Of a stretch of 31,897 bases of DNA, positions 1-7,824 are shown piece after piece. A program made the position numbers and the translations under genes. The stretch spans positions 1 through 31,897 of the forward strand of contig JAZSNH010000069.1 of assembly GCA_045536305.1 (NCBI GenBank). The letters are read 5' to 3'. The notes below the pieces were generated by a model. It saw nothing but the letters and a program-made list of their open reading frames with translations. It did not search any database and had not been told where the DNA came from. Position 1 is the stretch's first letter. Each line of letters opens with the position of its first letter. This DNA is from JAISGQ01 sp045536305. GTDB taxonomy: Bacteria > Bacillota > Clostridia > Oscillospirales > Acutalibacteraceae.

Positions 1-1209
1 ACTTCCGAGTCCGTTACCGTGGGACATCCCGATAAGATCTGCGATCAGGTCAGCGACGCTGTGCTGGACGCCATCTTTGAAAAAGACCCCCATGGCCGCG
101 TGGCCTGCGAGACTACCGTTACCACCGGCCTCATCCACATCATGGGTGAGATCACCACCTCCTGCTACGTGGACATCGCCAAGATCGCCCGCGAGGTGGT
201 GCGCGACATCGGCTATGACCGCGCAAAGTACGGTTTCGACTGCGATACCTGCGGCGTGATCCTCAACATTGACGAGCAGTCCGGTGACATCGCACTGGGC
301 GTGGACAAGTCCCTTGAGGCCAAGGAGTCCGGCGATGCTGAGCTGGACAACGGCGCAGGTGATCAGGGCATGATGTTCGGCTATGCCTGCGTTGAGACTC
401 CCGAGCTGATGCCTCTGGCAATCTCCCTGTCCCACAAGATGGCAAAGCGCCTCACCGAGGTGCGCAAGGCAGGCGTGGTGGACTATCTCCGTCCCGATGG
501 CAAGACTCAGGTCACCGTAGAGTATGATGAGAACGGCAAGCCCTGCCGCGTGGACACCGTGGTGGTCTCCACCCAGCACAGCCCCGAGGTGGAGCTGGAG
601 CAGATCCGCAAGGATATGATCGAGCTGGTCATCAAGCCCACCGTTCCCGCCGAGCTGTTGGACGAGAACACCAAGTATTATGTTAACCCCACTGGTCGCT
701 TCGTTATCGGTGGCCCTCAGGGTGACTCCGGTTTGACTGGTCGTAAGATCATCGTGGATACCTACGGCGGCAGCGCTCCCCACGGCGGCGGTGCTTTCTC
801 CGGCAAGGATCCCACCAAGGTCGACCGCAGCGCTGCATATATGGCTCGTTACATCGCAAAGAATATCGTTGCCGCAGGACTTGCGTGGAAATGTGAAATA
901 CAGCTTTCCTACGCTATAGGTATGGCAAAGCCCATTTCTGTTCTCATCGACACCTTCGAAACCGGTGCGGTAGCAGATGATGAGCTTGCAGAGGCAGTTG
1001 CAAAGGTGTTTGATCTTCGCCCTGCCGCAATCATCGATACACTCGGTCTCCGTTCGCCCATATACAGCCAGACCGCTGCTTACGGTCATTTCGGCAGAAC
1101 CGACGCTTCACTTCCCTGGGAAAAAACCGACAAGGTCCGTGAACTGTGTGATGCTGTAGGCGTTGATCTTGACAGCAGTGTTCTGCTTAAGCTTGCTCAG
1201 GAAGAATGA
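1..1209 (+). CDS. metK: S-adenosylmethionine synthetase, 5' end cut by the window edge
   Basis: Makes S-adenosylmethionine from methionine and ATP in the cytoplasm; the active enzyme is normally a homotetramer. The reading frame is open from base 1 (TSESVT then VGHPDKICDQ), so only a few N-terminal residues are missing and 402 are visible. Family signatures are present: GHPDK near the start, GAGDQGMMFGYA in the middle, and GGGAFSGKDPTKVDRSAAY toward the C-terminal third. The residue before GHPDK is Val, where many homologues have Glu. Leucine codons are mostly CTG and isoleucine ATC up to about 840; after about 880 CTT becomes the main leucine codon, as in the rest of the window. This break is treated as a finding. 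A strong hairpin follows the stop. Confidence 0.97.
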   Translation, partial: TSESVTVGHPDKICDQVSDAVLDAIFEKDPHGRVACETTVTTGLIHIMGEITTSCYVDIAKIAREVVRDIGYDRAKYGFDCDTCGVILNIDEQSGDIALGVDKSLEAKESGDAELDNGAGDQGMMFGYACVETPELMPLAISLSHKMAKRLTEVRKAGVVDYLRPDGKTQVTVEYDENGKPCRVDTVVVSTQHSPEVELEQIRKDMIELVIKPTVPAELLDENTKYYVNPTGRFVIGGPQGDSGLTGRKIIVDTYGGSAPHGGGAFSGKDPTKVDRSAAYMARYIAKNIVAAGLAWKCEIQLSYAIGMAKPISVLIDTFETGAVADDELAEAVAKVFDLRPAAIIDTLGLRSPIYSQTAAYGHFGRTDASLPWEKTDKVRELCDAVGVDLDSSVLLKLAQEE

Positions 1210-1220
1210 TATAAATTTAT

Positions 1221-1270
1221 ATAACAAATCACCTCGCTGCGGCATATCCTGTAGCGAGGTGATTTGTTAT
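1221..1270 (+). terminator. Perfect 18-bp hairpin after metK; right arm holds the next gene's RBS
   Basis: The left arm 1221-1238 (ATAACAAATCACCTCGCT) is exactly complementary to 1253-1270, with a 14-base loop. The AT-rich base of the stem serves as A-tract and T-tract, so it can act as an intrinsic terminator for metK. The right arm also contains GAGGTGAT (1256-1263) and the first two bases of the ATG at 1269, so the folded RNA would hide the start of the following small gene. Confidence 0.75.
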
Positions 1271-1589
1271 GAGTATACCAACCTGTGCTGTTATATGGCT
1301 GTTTGCTGTAATTGGCTTTTATGAGCTTCTCTATGCATGTGTAAGCTTTTTATTCCTATCGCCGTCAGAAATGCACAGCGGTGCCGTTGAGCTTCACGCT
1401 CACATGGAAAATGCCGAATACATAATAAGAAGCGCGCTTTTCCACAGCCGCGGAAAAGTATACATAATAGACTGCGGCGCCGACACTTCCACTCTGACGG
1501 TCGCATATATTCTCGCAGAAGATCATGAAAGACTTATCCTGCTACGCAATGATACCTCCGTTATGCTCAGCGAAAATATCACTCAATGA
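1269..1589 (+). CDS. Small membrane-anchored hypothetical protein (106 aa)
   Basis: I do not recognise a named family. Residues about 7-31 form one hydrophobic segment and the remainder is soluble, with a central stretch MENAEYIIRSALF and a KVYIIDCGADT strand, which suggests a single-pass protein with a small cytoplasmic domain. GAGGTGAT lies five bases upstream of ATG, a good ribosome binding site, but it sits in the arm of the metK terminator. Codon use (ATA, CTT, GCC) matches neighbouring genes. The last 48 bases overlap the end of the convergent gene on the other strand. The overlap and lack of a clear family lower confidence; the alternative is a chance open frame. Confidence 0.6.
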   Translation: MSIPTCAVIWLFAVIGFYELLYACVSFLFLSPSEMHSGAVELHAHMENAEYIIRSALFHSRGKVYIIDCGADTSTLTVAYILAEDHERLILLRNDTSVMLSENITQ

Positions 1590-2207
1590 GAGACTTTCAT
1601 CGAGCATAACAGGCACTGTGAGCTTTTCTCCCGGTGAAGGCTCCACTGCAGCACTGCTCACGGAAATATAGCCCTGTGCCGTTACACTGAGCCGCCATTT
1701 ATCATCACACAAAACAGGAATTTCGCATGTTTCGCCGTTTTCATTTGTCAAAGCGCGGACAAAAAATCCGTTGTCTCTGTACAGCATTATCTGTGCCGAC
1801 TCTACAGGTTTCCCGTTTTTCAGGTTTTCTACCCTGAAACTGCATAACGCCATCTTCCCGCTGCACAGGGAGCAGACACACGGTTCACCGTCGGTCTGCT
1901 CCTTTTCCTGCTGTTCGGCGTTTTCTACTTTAAGGTCGGGTTCGTCTGCGATTTCGGGCTCAGGCTCAATTACCTCCTCAAGCTCAATTGTGTCCTCAGG
2001 CTCAATTGTGTTCTCAGGCTCAATTGTGTCCTCAGGCTCAAAAGGGTCATCAAAAAAAATGTACGCGGCTTCTTCCTCCCTTTCCTCGAGGTCGACCTCG
2101 CTCCAATCAGGCAAAGGAGCTTCTTCCTTGCTCTCGATTGTCTTTCTGCTGTACATTTCCATCATTTCCCTGCGGTATTTCTCAATTACGCTTTCATTTA
2201 TGCTCAT
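1542..2207 (-). CDS. Cytoplasmic protein with acidic repeat and carboxypeptidase-regulatory-like domain (221 aa)
   Basis: No signal peptide or membrane segment is visible. Residues about 1-50 are charged and helical, residues about 54-90 are an acidic low-complexity run built on the unit EPEDTI, then a CVCSLC cysteine cluster, then a C-terminal domain of about 90 residues. That domain reads like a carboxypeptidase-regulatory/transthyretin-type beta sandwich (GKPVESAQIMLYRDNG, TNENGETCEIPV, LSVTAQGYISV). The ATG at 2207 is preferred over a GTG nine bases upstream because AAGGAAGG abuts that GTG but lies nine bases from the ATG. The role is unknown; the domain similarity is by pattern only. Confidence 0.72.
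   Translation of the reverse strand: MSINESVIEKYRREMMEMYSRKTIESKEEAPLPDWSEVDLEEREEEAAYIFFDDPFEPEDTIEPENTIEPEDTIELEEVIEPEPEIADEPDLKVENAEQQEKEQTDGEPCVCSLCSGKMALCSFRVENLKNGKPVESAQIMLYRDNGFFVRALTNENGETCEIPVLCDDKWRLSVTAQGYISVSSAAVEPSPGEKLTVPVMLDESLSLSDIFAEHNGGIIA
1959..2048 (-). repeat. Five 18-bp tandem repeats inside the acidic-repeat gene
   Basis: Units start at 1959, 1977, 1995, 2013 and 2031 on the plus strand with consensus CTCAGGCTCAATTGTGTC. The three central units are nearly identical and the outer two have diverged. On the coding strand each unit encodes about one copy of EPEDTI. The in-frame 18-base period means copy number can change without breaking the gene. Confidence 0.85.
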
Positions 2208-2283
2208 ATTTTTCACCCTTCCTTTCGTTAATTTGTATGCAAAATGAGCTTTTATCCCCCTGATAAATTATCTATTTCCTCGA

Positions 2284-2313
2284 TTTACAAGAGCCTTTAA
2301 CCTGTGTTATAAT
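2284..2313 (+). promoter_or_regulatory. Sigma-A-like promoter for the SNF2 gene
   Basis: TTTACA at 2284-2289 and TATAAT at 2308-2313 are separated by 18 bases, about 105 bases upstream of the start at 2418. A second TATAAT at 2353-2358 has no convincing -35 box. Confidence 0.5.
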
Positions 2314-2417
2314 TAGATGTATATTATCTATGGTCTGTTAAAATAACTTTTGTATAATTACTTTTCCACTTAGTCAATTATTTATATTAAAATCATTACT
2401 CCATGGGGGTGAATAAT

Positions 2418-5400
2418 ATGACAGATATGGATATCCACAACTGGTGCAGAAATCCTGCTGTCTTTGCTCGCGGCCGCGCTATGTACAAGCGCCACATGGT
2501 CGGCAATGTTGAAAAGAAAGAGCTTGAAAACGGTTTGTTCTGGCTTTACGGAAAGGTCATAGGAAGCAGCGGTACCGATTATGCTGTTTCTGTCCTCGTT
2601 CATGAGGCCAACGGTATACAAAACGCACACTGTACCTGCCCCGATCATGCGGCAGGCAGAGCTGTGTGCAAGCACATGGTCGCCATGACTCTTGAATTTA
2701 TAAAGCCTGCACCCATAGAGGCAGAGCAGATCGAAGGCCGAACCACAAGCACGGTGCGAAGCCTTATAGAGACCTATACCGTAAGAGAACAACAGGCTTT
2801 GCCGTCACAGCAGTACAGAGGCAAGGTGCGTATTGACCCTATACTGCGTCTTGAGTCCGCAGGTCTTCGCCTTGAAATAAAGGTCGGTGCCGGCAGAACC
2901 TATATCATAAAGGATATTGCGGAATTTATCGGTCAGGTCAGACGTGGGGAATATATCCAGTACGGCAAGGACTTCGGCTTTGCTCATGTGGAGGAAATGT
3001 TTACCGCGCGTTCCCGCAAACTCCTCGGCTTCTTAAAGGAAAAAATCGCCGCCGACAACGAAATGATAAACAGCATGCCCGGTCATTCCATGCTGTTCGA
3101 TATGCGTCAGCTTATTATCACGCCTCGCGATCTTGACAGCTTTTTCGATGTTATGGAGGGTGAAACCATCACCGCATGGCTTCCCACAAGCATGTCGCTT
3201 ACTCTTGTCCGCAGGAACCCTGCCCTTACCGTTGTCATCGAAGGAAAGGGAGAAGAGGGTGCTTCCATTGCAACCGACAAATACCGCGTTTTCCCCGGCG
3301 TTTCCTGCTGCTATGCGGTTCGCAACGGCATGCTCTATCGATGCAGTGATGATTTTTCCGCAGATATGGAAAGCTTCCTGCGTTTAACGGGCGCCTCCTG
3401 CGAATGGGAAATGACCGTAAGCAAAAAGGATCTGCCTGCATTCTGTGCAAGCGTTCTCCCCTCTATTTCCAAATGGGCATTTTTAAAGGAGAAAAACATA
3501 AATCTTGAGGATTTCTCTCCCCTTCCCGAGATCTTCCGCTTTTATCTCGACATGCCCAAGCCCTCTGAGCTGACATGCCGCCCTGCTGTGCGCTACGGCG
3601 ATATTGAGGTAAATCTTCTCGAAGACAATCAGAACGCTCAGATAAACAGAAACTTAAATTCCGAGTCACGTGTACGCACTCTGCTTGCACGCTATTTTGA
3701 CATACCCTCCGTGCCCTCCGAAACGCTCCGCATCATTTCAGACGATGAGCTTATATATAATTTCCTCGAAACGGGAGTTTCAGAGATAATGAGTATCGGT
3801 GAGGTATACGCCTCCGAAAGCTTTAAGAAGACAAAAATACTCTCCAAGCCCAACATTACCGTCGGCGTCAAGGTGGAGAGCGAGCTTCTCAAGCTGGAGG
3901 TCGACTGCGAGGATATCCCACGCGACGAGCTTCGTGCCCTGCTCGGCAGCTACCGCAAAAAAATGCGTTTCCATCGTCTTAAGAACGGCAGATTCGTTAC
4001 ACTTGAATCAAGCAGCTTTGCAACGGTTTCCGAGCTTGCGGAGGGTCTGCAGATGACAGGCGCTCAGCTTATGACGGGTACCATCGAGGCACCCGCCAAC
4101 CGCGCGCTGTATGTTGACTCCGTTCTCAAAGAGGGTCAGGGCATTACCCTGCGCCGCGATCATCTTTTCAGAGACCTTATCAGAAATATGAATTCTGCGG
4201 CTGAGGCAGAATTTGAGGTGCCCGAAAGCATGGCAAAAATGCTCAGAACTTACCAGACTGTCGGTTTCCGCTGGCTCAAAACCATTGAGCACTATGGCTT
4301 CGGCGGCATCCTTGCCGACGAGATGGGTCTCGGCAAAACTGTTCAGGTCATTGCCATGCTGCTTTCAGAGGCGCAGACAAACGGAAGAACCTCCCTTATC
4401 GTCTGCCCTGCCTCGCTTGTCTACAACTGGCTCAGCGAATTTAAAAAATTTGCCCCGTCGATCAAATGCGCCGTTGCCGCAGGCACTGCCGAAGAGCGCG
4501 CCGCACTTATTGCCGATTATACCGATTACGATGTGCTGATTACCTCCTATGATCTGCTCAGACGTGATGTTGAGCATTACGGACAGGCAACCTTCCGTTA
4601 CTGCATTATAGATGAGGCTCAGTATATCAAAAATCACGATACGCTCAGTGCAAAAAGCGTCAAAACCATTCGTGCCGCCACTCGTTTCGCTCTTACAGGC
4701 ACACCTATCGAGAACCGCTTAAGCGAGCTGTGGAGCATTTTTGATTTCCTTATGCCGGGATTTTTGTACAATTACAACCGTTTCCGCGAGAAAATCGAAA
4801 CACCTATCGTCAAGGAAGGCGATACTGCCGTCACCGAACGGCTGCACCGCATGATCGCTCCGTTTATACTTCGCAGGCTCAAAAAGGATGTCCTTCGCGA
4901 GCTGCCCGATAAGCTTGAGCAGTGCATTTATTCCCGTATGGGCGACGAGCAGAGCAAGCTGTACCGCGCTCATGCCGCACAGCTTATACAGAACCTGCGC
5001 GAGCAGACAAATGAAAGCTTTGGCGCAGGTAAGCTTCAGGTTCTTTCCGAGCTTACAAAGCTTCGCCAGATATGCTGCGACCCGACATTGTTCTTTGACG
5101 ACTACAGGGGCGGCTCCGCAAAGCTTGAAACATGTATGGAAATGGTGAGCAATGCCGTTTCTGGCGGACACAAGGTATTGCTTTTCTCTCAGTTTACCTC
5201 TATGCTTTCAATTATCGCCCAGCGGCTGACTGCCGACGGCATTTCATATTATCTGATAACAGGCTCCACCGGCAAGGAACAGCGGCTTTCGCTCGTCAAT
5301 GCGTTCAACCGAGACGACACTTCTGTCTTCCTTATTTCTCTTAAGGCCGGCGGTACAGGACTCAATCTCACCTCCGCCGATATAGTCATTCACTACGACC

Positions 5401-5630
5401 CGTGGTGGAATGTGGCGGCTCAGGATCAGGCCACCGACCGCGCTCACCGCATAGGTCAGCGCAATGTGGTAACTGTTCTCAAGCTTATTGCCCAGAATAC
5501 CATAGAGGAAAAGATAGTTGCTCTTCAGGAGAGCAAGCGCGAGCTCGCTGACAGTGTTATTTCCAGAGGCGGCTCAACTATCGGAGATATTACACGAGAC
5601 GAGCTTATCGAATTGCTTACAGAGGAATAA
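2418..5630 (+). CDS. SWIM zinc-finger SNF2-family DNA-dependent ATPase (1070 aa)
   Basis: A bacterial Swi2/Snf2 translocase, expected to use ATP to move along double-stranded DNA and displace bound proteins such as stalled polymerase. The N-terminus has a SWIM finger (C72, C74, C84, H86). A long middle region of about 500 residues follows. The motor begins near residue 615: Walker A ADEMGLGKT at about 631-640, DEAQ near 733, GTPIENRLSELW, then a helicase C lobe with LLFSQFTSML and DRAHRIGQ near 1005-1012. The ATG at 2418 is chosen because GGGGGTGA lies five bases upstream; the ATG at 2403 lies upstream of that site. The downstream hydrolase starts five bases after the stop and is probably coupled. 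No restriction, methylase or phage-defence gene adjoins it, so a housekeeping role fits best. Confidence 0.93.
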   Translation: MTDMDIHNWCRNPAVFARGRAMYKRHMVGNVEKKELENGLFWLYGKVIGSSGTDYAVSVLVHEANGIQNAHCTCPDHAAGRAVCKHMVAMTLEFIKPAPIEAEQIEGRTTSTVRSLIETYTVREQQALPSQQYRGKVRIDPILRLESAGLRLEIKVGAGRTYIIKDIAEFIGQVRRGEYIQYGKDFGFAHVEEMFTARSRKLLGFLKEKIAADNEMINSMPGHSMLFDMRQLIITPRDLDSFFDVMEGETITAWLPTSMSLTLVRRNPALTVVIEGKGEEGASIATDKYRVFPGVSCCYAVRNGMLYRCSDDFSADMESFLRLTGASCEWEMTVSKKDLPAFCASVLPSISKWAFLKEKNINLEDFSPLPEIFRFYLDMPKPSELTCRPAVRYGDIEVNLLEDNQNAQINRNLNSESRVRTLLARYFDIPSVPSETLRIISDDELIYNFLETGVSEIMSIGEVYASESFKKTKILSKPNITVGVKVESELLKLEVDCEDIPRDELRALLGSYRKKMRFHRLKNGRFVTLESSSFATVSELAEGLQMTGAQLMTGTIEAPANRALYVDSVLKEGQGITLRRDHLFRDLIRNMNSAAEAEFEVPESMAKMLRTYQTVGFRWLKTIEHYGFGGILADEMGLGKTVQVIAMLLSEAQTNGRTSLIVCPASLVYNWLSEFKKFAPSIKCAVAAGTAEERAALIADYTDYDVLITSYDLLRRDVEHYGQATFRYCIIDEAQYIKNHDTLSAKSVKTIRAATRFALTGTPIENRLSELWSIFDFLMPGFLYNYNRFREKIETPIVKEGDTAVTERLHRMIAPFILRRLKKDVLRELPDKLEQCIYSRMGDEQSKLYRAHAAQLIQNLREQTNESFGAGKLQVLSELTKLRQICCDPTLFFDDYRGGSAKLETCMEMVSNAVSGGHKVLLFSQFTSMLSIIAQRLTADGISYYLITGSTGKEQRLSLVNAFNRDDTSVFLISLKAGGTGLNLTSADIVIHYDPWWNVAAQDQATDRAHRIGQRNVVTVLKLIAQNTIEEKIVALQESKRELADSVISRGGSTIGDITRDELIELLTEE

Positions 5631-5635
5631 TTCTT

Positions 5636-6427
5636 ATGGTCATAGATATTCACACTCACACCTTTCCCGAAAAAATAGCTGCAAGAGCTCTTTCATCCCT
5701 TGCAGCTACAAGCTTTCTCTCTCCCGCTCTTGACGGTACTCTCTCCTCTTTACGTGCCGCCATGAAGGAAGACGGTGTTGATATTTCAGTTCTTCAGCCC
5801 ATCGCCACTGCTCCCGGGCAGGTTCCGAAGCTCAATGATGCGGCTATCGAAAACAACAAGCTGAGCGGAATAATCAGCTTTGGAGCCATGCACCCTCTTT
5901 ATCCCGACAAGGAAGCCGAATTTCAGCGGCTTGCCGCCGAGGGCATAAAGGGCATCAAGCTCCACCCCGATTTTCAAAAGGTTTATATTGACGATCCTGC
6001 AGTTATCGAAACGCTCAGGCTGTGCGCCAGATATAACCTTATCGCCATGATTCACGGCGGTCTTGACATTTCTTATCCCGAAATAAATAAAAGCACCCCC
6101 GAGAAGCTGAAAAGAATTTTACCGCTTCTCGGTGATGCTGTTATTATCTTTGCACACATGGGTGGATTTGGCTATTTTGAACAATCGGTCAGATTTCTTG
6201 CGGACTCGGATGTCTTCATTGACACCGCCGCTGTTTGTGATATTTTTCCAAGTGATACGATTAAGTCTGTAATAGATAAATTTACTCCGAACCGTGTTCT
6301 TTTTGGCTCTGACAGTCCCTGGAGCCGTCAGCAGGTATACATCGACTGCATACGCTCAATGGGTTTGTCCGACAGTGAAACCTATGCTATACTCGGTGGT
6401 AACGCCCAAGCTCTGCTTTCCTTATAA
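5636..6427 (+). CDS. Amidohydrolase-2 family metal-dependent hydrolase (263 aa)
   Basis: A TIM-barrel metal hydrolase of the amidohydrolase superfamily (related to uracil/decarboxylase-type amidohydrolase_2 proteins); the substrate cannot be told from sequence. Metal-binding features are in order: HTH at residues 6-8, GIKLHPDFQ, IHGG near 139-142, HMGG near 174, and GSDSPW with the late Asp near 225. The length of 263 is normal. The start lies five bases after the SNF2 stop, and its ribosome binding site (GAGGAA) lies within the end of the SNF2 gene, which indicates translational coupling. The functional reason for the pairing is not obvious. It could equally be a TatD-like nuclease, but the KLHP and FGSD pattern favours amidohydrolase_2. 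Confidence 0.88.
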   Translation: MVIDIHTHTFPEKIAARALSSLAATSFLSPALDGTLSSLRAAMKEDGVDISVLQPIATAPGQVPKLNDAAIENNKLSGIISFGAMHPLYPDKEAEFQRLAAEGIKGIKLHPDFQKVYIDDPAVIETLRLCARYNLIAMIHGGLDISYPEINKSTPEKLKRILPLLGDAVIIFAHMGGFGYFEQSVRFLADSDVFIDTAAVCDIFPSDTIKSVIDKFTPNRVLFGSDSPWSRQQVYIDCIRSMGLSDSETYAILGGNAQALLSL

Positions 6428-6430
6428 TAA

Positions 6431-6673
6431 TTATTTTTTTCCGTAAAGAAGCCATTCCACGGACACGCCCAATGCTTCCGAAAATGCCACAAGCTCATAA
6501 TCCGAAACACATCTGTGACCGGATTCTATTCTGTTTATGGACATTCGATCAAGCATAACGCCTAAAAGCTGTATTGCCCCTGCAAGATCCTTCTGAGTCA
6601 TGTGCTTGGCTTTTCTTGTCTCTCTGACTCTGGAAGCGATCAGATTTTTACTGTTCATCTCTGAAAGTTTCAT
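6431..6673 (-). CDS. Small XRE-family helix-turn-helix regulator (80 aa)
   Basis: A cI/Xre-type DNA-binding protein made of little more than the HTH: VRETRKAKHMTQKDLA, then RMSINRIESGHR as the recognition helix, then YELVAFSEALGVSVEWLL. The start at 6673 (MKLSEMNSKN) is chosen because CAGAGGAGAG lies seven bases upstream; a longer frame from 6745 exists but begins at the likely promoter. The stop lies four bases from the convergent hydrolase stop. It is divergent from prmA. There is no dimerisation or effector domain, so it probably senses nothing by itself or needs a partner. Confidence 0.85.
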   Translation of the reverse strand: MKLSEMNSKNLIASRVRETRKAKHMTQKDLAGAIQLLGVMLDRMSINRIESGHRCVSDYELVAFSEALGVSVEWLLYGKK

Positions 6674-6697
6674 TTCCGAACTCTCCTCTGAAAGTTT
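6659..6697 (-). repeat. Direct repeat CTCTGAAAGTTT flanking the XRE start codon
   Basis: The 12-mer occurs at 6659-6670 and 6686-6697, 27 bases apart, on either side of the ribosome binding site and start codon of the XRE gene. It could be an autoregulatory operator or coincidence. Confidence 0.4.
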
Positions 6698-6730
6698 ACT
6701 TTTAAACGATCGACTTAGCTTGCTGTTGAT

Positions 6731-6739
6731 ATTATAACA
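6731..6739 (-). promoter_or_regulatory. Extended -10 promoter for the XRE gene
   Basis: The minus strand reads TGTTATAAT, a full TGnTATAAT extended -10 element, about 58 bases upstream of the chosen start. The -35 region is poor. An inverted pair TGTAGAAAA (6745-6753) and TTTTCTACA (6802-6810) spans the divergent region toward prmA. Confidence 0.5.
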
Positions 6740-6845
6740 TATCATGTAGAAAAATAGGTGTTAAAACAGTGCATTTACAACAAAATTTCTATTTTTTTGC
6801 ATTTTCTACAAATAACAATAAAAAAATACATACGGAGGTAATTTT

Positions 6846-7814
6846 TTGAACTGGCTTAAAACAAAGATCTTTACATCCACCGAAGGAATCGAGCCTTTAT
6901 GCGGACGGCTCTACTCACTCGGCTTAAACGGCGTTCAGATAGAGGACAGTGCGGATTTTAACGATTTTATCGAAAATGAACAGCAATACTGGGATTATAT
7001 CGATGAAAGCCTTGAGCCGCTGAAAACTGCCGAAACAAGTGTTGCCCTGTACGTTACAGACGACGCCCCCGGCAGAGAGCTTCTGATGATGATAAAGGAA
7101 ACCGTTTCTGCTCTTAAAAAGCTTGATGACAGCGACCGCTTCGGTCGTCTTGACATCGAAACAGAGGGTGTCTGCGATGAGGACTGGGCAAATAACTGGA
7201 AGCAGTATTACAAGCCCTTTAACATAGGAGAACGTGTCTTTATCCGCCCCGAATGGGTCGAATGCAGCACACCCGAGGGACGTGTCGCTTTGACGATGAA
7301 TCCCGGTCACCTTTTCGGCACCGGCACTCACGACACAACTCAGATGTGCATGATGGAGATAGAAAAGCTTGTAAAAGGCGGAGAAAAGGTGCTTGATCTC
7401 GGCTGCGGAAGCGGTATTCTTTCTGTGCTTGCTCTTCTGCTCGGCGCAGAAAAAGCTGTTGCTGTCGATATTGACCCTGCCGCGCCCGAAACTGTCGGCG
7501 AAAATCTTACGCTCAACCCTCAGTGCAAGGACAGATGCGAGGTTTATGTGGGTGATGTGACAAGCGACCCTGAGCTTCACAAAAAAATCGGCAAAGGGTA
7601 TGATTTGGTAGTTGCCAATATCGTTGCGGATGTTATAATAAGTATATGCGGTGCTGCTTATTCATCCCTGAGAGACGGTGCGATTTTTGTAACCTCAGGT
7701 ATCATCTCATCACGCGCGGACGAGGTGCTCGAAGCTCTCAGAAATGCAGGCTTTGAGATTATCTCTCAGCGAAGTCAGAATGATTGGCGCTGTATTACCT
7801 CAATAAAAAAATAG
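6846..7814 (+). CDS. prmA: Ribosomal protein L11 methyltransferase
   Basis: Methylates ribosomal protein L11 using S-adenosylmethionine. The N-terminal domain of about 100 residues (MNWLKTKIFTSTEGIEPL, with LGLNGVQIED) matches the L11-recognition region. The Rossmann methyltransferase follows: VLDLGCGSGILS at about 181-192, AVDIDPAA for the cofactor ribose, and VVANIVADV near 255, which matches the NxxAD-type motif of this family. GTGTHDTTQMCM before motif I is also typical. The start is TTG at 6846 with GGAGGT five bases upstream. The length of 322 is usual. A lipoprotein gene starts 10 bases after the stop on the same strand. Confidence 0.95.
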   Translation: MNWLKTKIFTSTEGIEPLCGRLYSLGLNGVQIEDSADFNDFIENEQQYWDYIDESLEPLKTAETSVALYVTDDAPGRELLMMIKETVSALKKLDDSDRFGRLDIETEGVCDEDWANNWKQYYKPFNIGERVFIRPEWVECSTPEGRVALTMNPGHLFGTGTHDTTQMCMMEIEKLVKGGEKVLDLGCGSGILSVLALLLGAEKAVAVDIDPAAPETVGENLTLNPQCKDRCEVYVGDVTSDPELHKKIGKGYDLVVANIVADVIISICGAAYSSLRDGAIFVTSGIISSRADEVLEALRNAGFEIISQRSQNDWRCITSIKK

Positions 7815-7824
7815 GAGTGTTTTT

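Noticed and set aside
1959..2048. A CRISPR-like array
   Set aside because: The 18-bp units are contiguous, without spacers, and encode an acidic peptide repeat in frame.
2418..6427. A phage-defence island around the SNF2 ATPase
   Set aside because: No methylase, nuclease, DUF1998 or PLD-type gene lies nearby; the neighbour is a general hydrolase, so defence is unsupported.
6924..7580. A 218-codon minus-strand frame opposite prmA
   Set aside because: Shadow frame of a conserved methyltransferase; no start signal.
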